54,487 bases of DNA, taken from assembly GCA_017525235.1 (NCBI GenBank), contig JAFXTC010000051.1, positions 1 to 54,487 on the forward strand. The letters are read 5' to 3'. Source of the stretch: Bacteroidaceae bacterium. Lineage in GTDB: Bacteria; Bacteroidota; Bacteroidia; Bacteroidales; Bacteroidaceae. The notes under the pieces are model-generated. The model searched no databases. It saw nothing but the letters and a program-made list of their open reading frames with translations, and had not been told where the DNA came from. A program made the position numbers and the translations under genes. Below, one piece after another: positions 41,633 through 49,786 of the stretch. How positions within the stretch are numbered: the stretch's first letter is position 1; every line of letters begins with the position of its first letter.

Positions 41633-42403
41633 ATGAAAAGATTGTTCTTTCTTTCTGCACTGATGGTTTTCGCAATGGTAGCAAGCGCACAATTCAACTT
41701 ACAGTTGCATTACGACCTGGGTCGTCACATGAACCCCGAATCAGAAGCAGACCGCCAGTTATTCACCGTAACGGCCGAGTTCTTTAAAGCCGACAAGTTA
41801 GGCTCTACTTTTTTGTTCATTGATATGGACTACAGAGGAGAAGGCGCCCAAAACAATGGTGCCATAGGAGCCTATTGGGAAATGAGCCGTGACTTTACCT
41901 TTGCCAAAATAAAGAACACCAATAGCAGTTTTTCTGCCCATATAGAGTATGATGGTGGTCTGAAAAACACGTTCTCCTTCCAACAGAGTGTGTTGGTGGG
42001 TCCTGCATGGAATTGGCATAGCAACGACTTCAACAAAACTTTCACCTTCCAGACTTTGTACAAGCAATACTTTAAAGCAGCAAACTTGGGTGCACTTTCC
42101 ACTTTCCAGACCACAGCCGTCTGGGGCATCAACTTTGCCAAAGGTCTTTGCACTTTCAGCGGCTACTTTGATCTGTGGTACGGATATATACCGGAATTCG
42201 ACGGAAACAATATCCAGAAGAAAGGAATTGTAATAAATAGTGAGCCACAATTCTGGTTTAATGTTTTCGGAAAAGACAGGCAGAACAACAAACTGAGTCT
42301 CGGTACGGAGGTTAAGATTAATAACAATTTCATTTGGAGAACCAACAATAGCACACGTACCTTCTTCGTAAATCCCACTTTAGCAATAAAATATACATTC
42401 TAA
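41633..42403 (+). CDS. DUF5020 outer-membrane channel-like protein
   Basis: 256 residues with a signal peptide ending VASAQ. Beta-strand-rich sequence ending TLAIKYTF. It matches my memory of DUF5020, related to Tsx-like nucleoside channels. It sits 77 bases after upp and four bases before the GH43 gene. Nucleoside or base uptake is a context inference. Confidence 0.65.
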   Translation: MKRLFFLSALMVFAMVASAQFNLQLHYDLGRHMNPESEADRQLFTVTAEFFKADKLGSTFLFIDMDYRGEGAQNNGAIGAYWEMSRDFTFAKIKNTNSSFSAHIEYDGGLKNTFSFQQSVLVGPAWNWHSNDFNKTFTFQTLYKQYFKAANLGALSTFQTTAVWGINFAKGLCTFSGYFDLWYGYIPEFDGNNIQKKGIVINSEPQFWFNVFGKDRQNNKLSLGTEVKINNNFIWRTNNSTRTFFVNPTLAIKYTF

Positions 42404-42406
42404 GAT

Positions 42407-43828
42407 ATGAAAAAGAGAATAATTGGTGTCCTTTTGACACTCATAAGCATGACTGTTACCGCACAAAACCCTGTGGTACAAACCTGGTTTACAACTGACC
42501 CGGCTCCCCTGAGCTATGGCGACAAAGTGTATGTCTACGTGGGACACGACGAAGACAATGCCGATTTCTTCTGGATGTACGAATGGCGTGTATATTCCAG
42601 CAGCGATATGGTGAACTGGACCGACCACGGGTCGTTACTTAACCTCAACAGTTTCAGTTGGGCAGATGACCGTGCTTGGGCTGCACAGACCATAGAACGC
42701 AACGGAAAATTCTACTGGTACATCTGCGCTCACTCTAAGCTCAGTGGCGGAATGGCCATTGGTGTAGCTGTTGCAGATTCGCCCACAGGTCCTTTCCGTG
42801 ATGCATTGGGCAAACCGCTCTTCGATAACGGTTCGTGGGACAACATCGACCCTACTGTGTTTATTGATGATGACGATCAGGCGTGGCTCTTCTGGGGAAA
42901 TCCAACAATTAACTACGTTCGTTTGAATCCCGATATGGTTTCTCTGGCCTCCGAAGTAAAGCAAGTAAAACAGACTGTGGAAGGCTTTGGCTCACCCTCA
43001 ATGCGCGAGCGTGAAAGAGGAGTTAAGTATGCTGATAGCTATACCGAGGGGCCTTGGATTATGAAAAGAAACTTCTTCCCATTGGACAAAAAGGGAAAGA
43101 AAGCAAAAAAAGCAGTGGGCCAATATTACCTGCTTTATGCCGCAGGAGGCGTTCCCGAGCACATTGCTTATTCTACGGCTCCCACACCAGAGGGTCCATG
43201 GACCTATCGCGGACACATCATGCCGTTAGAGGACACTAAGTCGTTCACAAACCATTGCGGTGTGGTTGATCACAAGGGACACAGCTATTTCTTCTACCAT
43301 ACGGGTAAATTGCCCGGTGGTGGCGGCTTTGGTCGGTCTATGGCTATAGAGGAATTCAAGTATAACGAAGATGGAACGTTCCCCACTATTCATCATACCA
43401 ATGAGGGTGTAAAACCCATTGGTACTCTTAATCCCTATCAGCGTACAGAGGCCGAGACCATTGCTTGGAGCTTTGGCCTGAAGACTGAGAACAACCAAAA
43501 GACGGGTGTTTATGTTGGCGAAATCAACAACGGCGATTATATAAAGGTACGCGAGATGGACTTTGGTACTAAACAGCCCTCAGCATTCACGGTATCTGCC
43601 GCTTCGGCTTTGCAAGGCGGAAACATAGAGGTGCACCTCGACAGTCTTGGCGGTCAGAAGATCGCTGTGGCAAAGATTCCCTATACTGGTGGATGGGAAG
43701 AGTGGAAAGAAGTGCGTACCCCCATAACAGAAACGGTTAGTGGCAAACACGATGTATTCTTTGCCTTCACAGGCTATAAAGGCATGAAACTCTTTAACTT
43801 TGACTGGTGGAAATTTGAGGAAAAATAA
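42407..43828 (+). CDS. Secreted GH43 arabinosidase/xylosidase-type enzyme with C-terminal CBM6-like module
   Basis: 473 residues with a signal peptide (to about residue 20). The GH43 propeller has the expected triad D31 (TTDPAPLSYGDKVY), D148 (NIDPTVFIDDD) and E214 (SYTEGPW). After about residue 340 a CBM6-like beta-sandwich follows (RTEAETIAWSFGL). Likely substrates are arabinose- or xylose-containing side chains. It is immediately downstream of the DUF5020 gene. Confidence 0.8.
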   Translation: MKKRIIGVLLTLISMTVTAQNPVVQTWFTTDPAPLSYGDKVYVYVGHDEDNADFFWMYEWRVYSSSDMVNWTDHGSLLNLNSFSWADDRAWAAQTIERNGKFYWYICAHSKLSGGMAIGVAVADSPTGPFRDALGKPLFDNGSWDNIDPTVFIDDDDQAWLFWGNPTINYVRLNPDMVSLASEVKQVKQTVEGFGSPSMRERERGVKYADSYTEGPWIMKRNFFPLDKKGKKAKKAVGQYYLLYAAGGVPEHIAYSTAPTPEGPWTYRGHIMPLEDTKSFTNHCGVVDHKGHSYFFYHTGKLPGGGGFGRSMAIEEFKYNEDGTFPTIHHTNEGVKPIGTLNPYQRTEAETIAWSFGLKTENNQKTGVYVGEINNGDYIKVREMDFGTKQPSAFTVSAASALQGGNIEVHLDSLGGQKIAVAKIPYTGGWEEWKEVRTPITETVSGKHDVFFAFTGYKGMKLFNFDWWKFEEK

Positions 43829-43854
43829 CGCTAACATCATTATATACAAAGAAC

Positions 43855-43886
43855 AAGGGCTGGCACAAAGTGATGTGTCAGCCCTT
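43855..43886. terminator. Strong hairpin terminator, likely bidirectional
   Basis: A 12-bp stem (AAGGGCTGGCAC pairs with GTGTCAGCCCTT, one G-U) and an eight-base loop, followed by ATTT on the plus strand. It lies between the GH43 gene and the convergent small peptide gene. Confidence 0.75.
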
Positions 43887-43907
43887 ATTTGATTATTTAA
43901 TTGGAGC

Positions 43908-44060
43908 TTAATCTTCGTCAGACCAATCTTCCCAATTGTCTTCCTTAGTCAATGCATCAGCACCGTCTACAGTAGTATCTTTATTAATTGGCAAGCTCTC
44001 TGCCAACATGCTGACTACCTCAGTTTCTTCAATTTTTAAAGATGGTTTAATGTATCTCAT
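43908..44060 (-). CDS. 50-residue acidic small protein, unknown function
   Basis: A short ORF of 50 residues, MRYIKPSLKIEE at the start and EDNWEDWSDED at the end. It begins 12 bases after the stop of the large surface protein and is followed by a terminator on its own strand. Net charge is strongly negative, with two Trp in the tail. I have seen similar 'MKYIKP...W.D' peptides in Prevotella, of unknown function. There is no signal peptide or membrane segment. A processed peptide (RiPP-like precursor) or a small regulatory partner is possible but unproven. Confidence 0.55.
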   Translation of the reverse strand: MRYIKPSLKIEETEVVSMLAESLPINKDTTVDGADALTKEDNWEDWSDED

Positions 44061-44072
44061 ATCTTTTTGTAT

Positions 44073-47000
44073 TTAATATAATACCTTCTTTCCACCAACA
44101 ATGTTGATGCCCTTCTGCAGCTTACTGATGCGCTGACCGGCAATGTTGTAGATAGCACCGTTGTTAAGGTTATCGTTAACGTTAACGTTTGCGATGCCTG
44201 TAGCATCTTCACCCTCGAAGTAGAAGGCCTTCACGCCATTTTTACTCTCCAAGTATGCCTTACCAGCAGGGATGATACCAGTTGTAGCGGGATAGAAGCC
44301 TACAGGTTCGCCTTCAGGCTGAGCCAAAACATACTGAGAGCCATCTGCTTCTGTATCAACGTCAGTACCCTTCAGGTCGTTAGCAATATTGATAGCTGGC
44401 AGATCCTGAGCGAACTTGTTGTAGTAAGTACCAGTCAGAATAACAGGAATGCCGGCAGGAACATTCTCAATCTCTATAAGCTCAAGCCAAGCCATCTCAA
44501 GAACAGCAACATTTGCCTTAACATCACCATTCAGCACATAGCCAGTAGTAGTGTCGTAAAGGGTAGCATAACCGGCTTCGCCTACGTAGCTAACAGGTGC
44601 CAAACCGCTCAGAGGAGTTGGATATGCATCTACACCAAGATACTGACCCCAACCAACTGTGTAAGCAAGTTTACCGTTAGTAATGTCAGCCTTTTCGAGA
44701 CCAGTGTCGAAACCGATGTTGCCACTTGCTGTACTTCCCTCAGGATCTGTATCGGAAAGGTCGATGATGTTAGTGTATTTACCAGCAATACGACCGATGT
44801 TACCACCCTCGTGACCATTGATAGTTCCAAGATTAACGAAGTTTTCGATAACGCTTTCGTTATTACCGCCAAGGTAGCAGCAGAGGGCACCAGCGTATGG
44901 ATGCTCGTTCTTAGCTGTAACAGTACCCAGGTTCAGCACATTGCGGATGAGCCACTTAGGTCCGTTGCCTTCCTGACCACCGATGATACCAGCTGCATCC
45001 TGATGTTCAGCGATGACAGTTGCCTCGTTGATAATATTCTCGAGAGTAATGAGTGTACCGTTGTTCTGGCAGCTACCTGTAATACCACCTACACGATTGT
45101 AACCGTGAATAGTACAAGACTCGTCCATGATGAGGTTCTTGACTGTGGTATTGGCTGCATTACCGCGAAGGAAGCCAAAGAAGCCAATGTTGCTGTCATT
45201 AGGACGCTCGATAATCATGTTCTTGATGCGGAAGCCCTGACCGTCGAAGGTACCGTTGTATTTCTTACCTGTTGTCTGACCGATGGGCTTGTGCAAGTTC
45301 TCGATGCCAAGCATATCGATGTCGTTCATCAGCTTACCGTTAATCTGGAGGTTTGCATCGCCACCCTCGTCAACCTTGTTGCTGAACCATTCAAGGTTAC
45401 CTGCATTCTTGATTTCATAGAAACCATCAACAAGTTCAGGAGCCTGGAACTGAGTGTAGCAAACATCACACATACCAATCTCCTCATTGATGTTATGAGG
45501 AAGAGTTATTGTCTCACCGCTTTCATTATTATAATTTACGCCACCAACTGCAGCACCGGTACAGTCCTTAGTACCTGCCTGATAAACGCGGCTTGTTGTA
45601 CCCCACATATTGGGCACATCCTCTACACCAAGGTCTTGAGTCCATGTAATAACAGACTGATCGCCATTCAGCAGATAGCAAAGCTCACCGCTTGCAATGG
45701 GGTTCTCTGTATTGATGGTGAACTTACCCTGATTGCCACCATTAGTTGCGCAAAGGTCAACACAATTCACAATAGCTGGATACAATTGGTCGCCGAGCTT
45801 GCCGGCGCGGAAGAGATTGTAACCGTTGCCGTCGATTCCTGTTACCTCACCGATGTTCCAACAACCGCTGGCCACCTTAACCAGATAGTCCTTCGGAGTT
45901 CCTGTCCAACCACAGATGGCAGCACTTTCGCCTGAACCGCCGTAAATGTTACCGGTGTTGTAACACTGCATGATGGTCAAACCTACTTCTGTTGCCTCTA
46001 CGCAACCAACGATACCTGCAACGTTCTTACCAGTAGAGCTTACGTTTGCTTCGTTACCGCAATAGCGGATGATAATGTGGCTGTCGTTGTTATTCCTGCT
46101 ATTGATGTGAGCCACAACACCTGCAGCGAAGTTCTGATCGTGCTCAATAGAGCAACTTTCGTCAATAATAAGGTTTTCGATGATAACCTCGTTGGTGTAC
46201 TTACCATCTGTTGCAGTACCACCACCACGAACAGAACCAAAGAAGCCCTGACCATCATACCCACGATTCTCAAGGGCGTTAGCTGTAGTCAGTACCATGC
46301 CCTTGATGCGATGACCCTGACCGTCGAAGTGACCAAAGAACTTCTTTGCACTTGTACCGATTGGCAAGTGAGCATCGGCCACACCTTCATAGTCAATGTC
46401 AGCAGTCAGCTTGGCATTCATGGCACCATAGCCAATCTTAACCATGTTGGAGAACCACTCTACCTGTGCAGGAGTACCAAGATAGAAGTATCCATCCTCT
46501 TCTGCACTTAGCCAATCAACTTGGGGAGCAGAGCATACCGTGCAAAGACCTGTTGCAGGGTCATAGCTGTGGTCGTCCTTGGTGCTACCACCTTCTTCGT
46601 TGCTATATGCAACAGAACCTTTGGGATTACCTGCGCAATCGAGGGCAGCCACCTGATAGACAGCTTTGCCAGGAATGGGCAGAGGAATAGAGTTAGGATC
46701 AGAGAGGTCCTGAGTGAAAGGATGAGCATTGGGATTAGCCTGTTCAGCCAAGTCACTACGCAGAGCTGTGTTCAGTAGATAGCAAATCTCACCACTGTGC
46801 AGAGGATCGTCTGTTGTGTAGGTTGGGTGATCACCCTGGAAGTTGTTGGCACTGTGGAAAGTGTCATAGCAGTTAGCAATAGAACGGTTTGAACCGCGGA
46901 AAAGCTGGTTGTTGCCATCCAGAACGCTAATCTCTGCGATGTTCAAGCAGTTCCACATTCTGGCATTGCCACCGGCAGACTTATTCCATCCACAGAAGGC

Positions 47001-47660
47001 AGAACCTCTGTTGACTGCGCTGACAGCACCTGCATTCACGCAGTTCTCCATATCAAAATAGGGATACTGTTCACAACCAGCACCAATCATACCTGCAGCA
47101 CCTGAGGTGGTAGTAAGGGTTGCATAGCTCACGCAGTTGAGAATCTCAAGTCCATCGCTTGCTCCAGTATTGGTCTGAATGAGTCCGATGATAGAGCCTA
47201 TACGGTTCTTACCTCTGATGGAGCAAGTGGCATCCATAATGATGTTCTTAATCTTGGCATTGCCGCGAACAAAGCCAAAGAGACCGAGAGTCTCGTCGTC
47301 AGGACGGTCAATTACCAGATTGCTGATAGTGTGGAACTGTCCATCGAACTTGCCGGAATACTTATAAGTATCTATTACGGCATTGCTTTCATTCGTGTAC
47401 CTGCCAATGGGGGCATGATCAATACCCGCCATGTCAATGTCTGCTGTCAAGACAGCCTGTGCATTGAGTTTAGCATCTTTTTCAGGATCATCATTACCTG
47501 TTACAGAGTTCACATACTCAGCAAACCACTCTAATTCAGAGGCGGTACCAATCTGATACACACCATCCACCTGAGTAGGTTCGTCCCATGCACGAAGGGA
47601 ACTACCTGTCATCCAAGCAAAGGCAAGGAGAGCCAGGCTTAAGAAATAATGTTTTCTCAT
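44073..47660 (-). CDS. Large secreted protein with three GLUG-like beta-helix repeats
   Basis: 1195 residues with a signal peptide. Three similar blocks (about 28-340, 355-720, 745-1080) each begin '(D)G(Y/F)YQIG(T/N)A(S/G)(E/Q)LEWF' and contain FDGQ(G/F)H(R/T)I, LGLFGFVRGNA and CSI-G-NR segments typical of GLUG/right-handed beta-helix repeats. The C-terminal tail (about 1160-1195) is GAIYNIAGQRISKLQKGINI, the Prevotella-type end. It is probably a cell-surface adhesin or glycan-binding protein. A minus-strand -7 box lies at 47766-47774. Confidence 0.65.
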   Translation of the reverse strand: MRKHYFLSLALLAFAWMTGSSLRAWDEPTQVDGVYQIGTASELEWFAEYVNSVTGNDDPEKDAKLNAQAVLTADIDMAGIDHAPIGRYTNESNAVIDTYKYSGKFDGQFHTISNLVIDRPDDETLGLFGFVRGNAKIKNIIMDATCSIRGKNRIGSIIGLIQTNTGASDGLEILNCVSYATLTTTSGAAGMIGAGCEQYPYFDMENCVNAGAVSAVNRGSAFCGWNKSAGGNARMWNCLNIAEISVLDGNNQLFRGSNRSIANCYDTFHSANNFQGDHPTYTTDDPLHSGEICYLLNTALRSDLAEQANPNAHPFTQDLSDPNSIPLPIPGKAVYQVAALDCAGNPKGSVAYSNEEGGSTKDDHSYDPATGLCTVCSAPQVDWLSAEEDGYFYLGTPAQVEWFSNMVKIGYGAMNAKLTADIDYEGVADAHLPIGTSAKKFFGHFDGQGHRIKGMVLTTANALENRGYDGQGFFGSVRGGGTATDGKYTNEVIIENLIIDESCSIEHDQNFAAGVVAHINSRNNNDSHIIIRYCGNEANVSSTGKNVAGIVGCVEATEVGLTIMQCYNTGNIYGGSGESAAICGWTGTPKDYLVKVASGCWNIGEVTGIDGNGYNLFRAGKLGDQLYPAIVNCVDLCATNGGNQGKFTINTENPIASGELCYLLNGDQSVITWTQDLGVEDVPNMWGTTSRVYQAGTKDCTGAAVGGVNYNNESGETITLPHNINEEIGMCDVCYTQFQAPELVDGFYEIKNAGNLEWFSNKVDEGGDANLQINGKLMNDIDMLGIENLHKPIGQTTGKKYNGTFDGQGFRIKNMIIERPNDSNIGFFGFLRGNAANTTVKNLIMDESCTIHGYNRVGGITGSCQNNGTLITLENIINEATVIAEHQDAAGIIGGQEGNGPKWLIRNVLNLGTVTAKNEHPYAGALCCYLGGNNESVIENFVNLGTINGHEGGNIGRIAGKYTNIIDLSDTDPEGSTASGNIGFDTGLEKADITNGKLAYTVGWGQYLGVDAYPTPLSGLAPVSYVGEAGYATLYDTTTGYVLNGDVKANVAVLEMAWLELIEIENVPAGIPVILTGTYYNKFAQDLPAINIANDLKGTDVDTEADGSQYVLAQPEGEPVGFYPATTGIIPAGKAYLESKNGVKAFYFEGEDATGIANVNVNDNLNNGAIYNIAGQRISKLQKGINIVGGKKVLY

Positions 47661-48143
47661 CTTGTTTTTTTTTAGTTAATTTGTAATTAGGTTAAAATTA
47701 TATTGCTCTTGTTATTATTCCTGTGGATACCAAACCTTTTTTGTACAAATTTTGCATGTCACGATGCAAAGCTATACAAATATTTACACTTTAACATCCT
47801 TCCACCCGTTAAAATTTGTTAATCGATATGAAAGTTTCTTTTTTGATGAAAATTTGACAGTCTCCCTATATATATAATAAGGTATAGGGAATTTGAAGTC
47901 CTATTGTATAAAAAAATATTTAATTTAAATTAACTCCCTACCCATGTTTTTGCATCAATAAAGGGCTCATAACATGCCCAAATCATATAATTAATAAAAA
48001 AATATAGCATTTTTTAGCAGTTTTTGTAAAAAAAGTTTGGCAGATATTGTAAAATAGCATACCTTTGCGTAAACAAATGTGTAGAAATACGCTTAAAATT
48101 AATGTTTAAAAGGAAAATGATGTTTAATTTTTATAAGTTTGTT
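47661..48143. other. AT-rich divergent intergenic region with two promoters
   Basis: About 480 bases without a gene. It holds the minus-strand -7 box TAGCTTTGC (47766-47774) for the large surface protein. It also holds a plus-strand promoter for ompA with TTTG at 48036-48039 and TACCTTTG at 48060-48067, 20 bases apart. The middle (47860-48030) is almost pure A/T. The plus-strand leader of about 70 bases before the ompA ATG is long for this genome. Confidence 0.55.
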
Positions 48144-49208
48144 ATGAAAAAATTTACACTTTTAGTGGTTGCCATGTTCTCAATGGCATTCAGTGCAAAC
48201 GCACAGTACAATGTTGACGGTCACAAGTTCTGGGACAACTGGTCATTAGGTATTGAAGGTGGTGTTAGCACCAACGCTCACGACTGGAATACTCCTAACG
48301 GTGCTGTTGTTGGTATCAATGCAACAAAGGCTATCACTCCTGTAGTTAGCTTCGAATTCAGTATCGGTGCCGGCATCAACAATAACTACAATTGGCGTAT
48401 GGAACGCAGTGCAAACGTATTTGACAATGTAAGTGCTATCGCCAGCACCAAGATTAACCTGATGAACTGGTTCTGCGGTTACAAGGGAACTCCCCGTTTG
48501 TTCGAGATTCAGGCTCGTGGTGGTTTTGGTTACATGCGTGAGTTTTATCCCAACTCCGGTAATAACCCCACAAAGAGTGGTAACGATTTGAACCGTGCTA
48601 TTGCTAAGTTCGGTTTCGACTTCGATTTCAACCTTGGCGAGAGCAAGGCTTGGACAATCAGCCTGCGTCCTGCTGTTGTAATGAAGTTAGCTCCTGAGAC
48701 CTCTCCAAAATACTTGGGTTGTGTATATCTTGATCCTTGCGGTGCTTATGGCCACAACGTACTTGGTCAGATTACTGCTGGTATTACTTATCACTTCAAG
48801 ACCTCTAACGGTACTCACCACTTCGCAGCTGTTAAGCCTCAGGTTGTAACAGAGACTGTTGAGAAGGTTGTTGAGAAGCCCGTTGAGAAGATTGTTGAGA
48901 AGGTTGTTGAGAAGAAGGTTGCTGCTACTGGCAATAACATCTATGTTGTTGAGTTCGAGCAGAACAAGTCTAACCTGAGCAACACTGCTAAGTCTACTCT
49001 CGATCAGATTGCTAACGGTACAACTGTTATCCTCGATGCTTATGCATCTCCCGAAGGTGCTAAGGCTTACAACCAGAAGCTCTCTCAGAAGCGTGCTGAC
49101 GCTGTTAAGGGTTACCTGGAGAACAAGGGCGTTAAGGTTGCTGATGCTAAGGCTCACGGTGCAGAGAGCAAGAGCTCACAGCGTGTTGTTTACGTTCGCA
49201 TTAAGTAA
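48144..49208 (+). CDS. OmpA-family outer-membrane protein
   Basis: 354 residues with a signal peptide (MKKFTLLVVAMFSMAFSANA). An N-terminal eight-stranded barrel is followed by a VEK-rich linker (VEKVVEKPVEKIVEKVVEKK, about 238-257). The C-terminal OmpA-like peptidoglycan-binding domain contains ILDAYASPEGAKAYNQKLSQ and RADAVKGYL. Codon use is biased and repetitive, as in highly expressed genes. I chose ATG 48144 over upstream ATGs because it starts the signal peptide. Confidence 0.8.
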   Translation: MKKFTLLVVAMFSMAFSANAQYNVDGHKFWDNWSLGIEGGVSTNAHDWNTPNGAVVGINATKAITPVVSFEFSIGAGINNNYNWRMERSANVFDNVSAIASTKINLMNWFCGYKGTPRLFEIQARGGFGYMREFYPNSGNNPTKSGNDLNRAIAKFGFDFDFNLGESKAWTISLRPAVVMKLAPETSPKYLGCVYLDPCGAYGHNVLGQITAGITYHFKTSNGTHHFAAVKPQVVTETVEKVVEKPVEKIVEKVVEKKVAATGNNIYVVEFEQNKSNLSNTAKSTLDQIANGTTVILDAYASPEGAKAYNQKLSQKRADAVKGYLENKGVKVADAKAHGAESKSSQRVVYVRIK

Positions 49209-49236
49209 TCTAGTCTAAGAATTACAAAGCATATTT

Positions 49237-49270
49237 GAGCGGCAGGCCACACGGCTTGCCGCTCTTTTTT
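49237..49270 (+). terminator. Rho-independent terminator of ompA
   Basis: GAGCGGCAGGCC and GGCTTGCCGCTC pair over 12 bp (one G-U) around an ACAC loop, followed by six T. The next gene starts six bases later, so it probably has weak or read-through expression. Confidence 0.85.
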
Positions 49271-49275
49271 CAACT

Positions 49276-49725
49276 ATGAAAAAGATTCTTTTTGTCTGTC
49301 ACGGTAATATCTGCCGCAGTCCTATAGCAGAGTTTGTAATGAAGGATTTGGTTGCAAAAGCAGGACTGAGTGAGCACTTCTATATTGAGTCGGCAGCAAC
49401 TTCTACTGAAGAAATCGGTAGCGAGGTTTACCCTCCAGCCAAACGCAAGTTGGCAGAACACGGCATTTCATGCAAGGGAAAGACAGCCCGCCAGATGAAG
49501 CAGAGCGACTATGAGAAGTTTGACTTGTTGATAGGAATGGATGAATGGAACATCCACAACATGACCAGCATTTGCGGAGGTGACCCAGAGGGGAAGATTC
49601 ACAAGCTATTAGATTTTACCTCCAGAAAAGGTGATGTGGCCGACCCTTGGTATACAGGAGATTTTGATGCAACATGGCGCGATGTAACAGAAGGCTGTCA
49701 ATGCATTCTCGACACCCTCATTTAA
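49276..49725 (+). CDS. Low-molecular-weight protein tyrosine phosphatase
   Basis: 149 residues. The P-loop is CHGNICRS (C8, R14, CX5R). The general acid is the Asp in VADPWYTGDF. It dephosphorylates protein phosphotyrosine and is often linked to capsule regulation, but no capsule genes are visible nearby. It starts just after the ompA terminator. Confidence 0.85.
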   Translation: MKKILFVCHGNICRSPIAEFVMKDLVAKAGLSEHFYIESAATSTEEIGSEVYPPAKRKLAEHGISCKGKTARQMKQSDYEKFDLLIGMDEWNIHNMTSICGGDPEGKIHKLLDFTSRKGDVADPWYTGDFDATWRDVTEGCQCILDTLI

Positions 49726-49747
49726 GTTCATTAAATACAAAAAAAAG

Positions 49748-49777
49748 AATCCCATATCAGTTATCTGGTATGGGATT
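49748..49777. terminator. Bidirectional terminator between the phosphatase and GH92 genes
   Basis: AATCCCATATCAG and CTGGTATGGGATT form a 13-bp stem (one mismatch or wobble) with a TTAT loop. It is preceded by an A-run and followed by TTTTC, so it can serve both convergent genes. Confidence 0.8.
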
Positions 49778-49786
49778 TTCCTTTCA

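Noticed and set aside
43855-43886. Hairpin considered as a small RNA or attenuator
   Set aside because: Position between convergent genes and the 12-bp stem followed by a T-rich stretch fit a terminator better.
44811-45935. Long 374-codon plus-strand frame opposite the large surface protein
   Set aside because: It is the antisense shadow of a repetitive, biased coding sequence and has no domain, no start context and no promoter.
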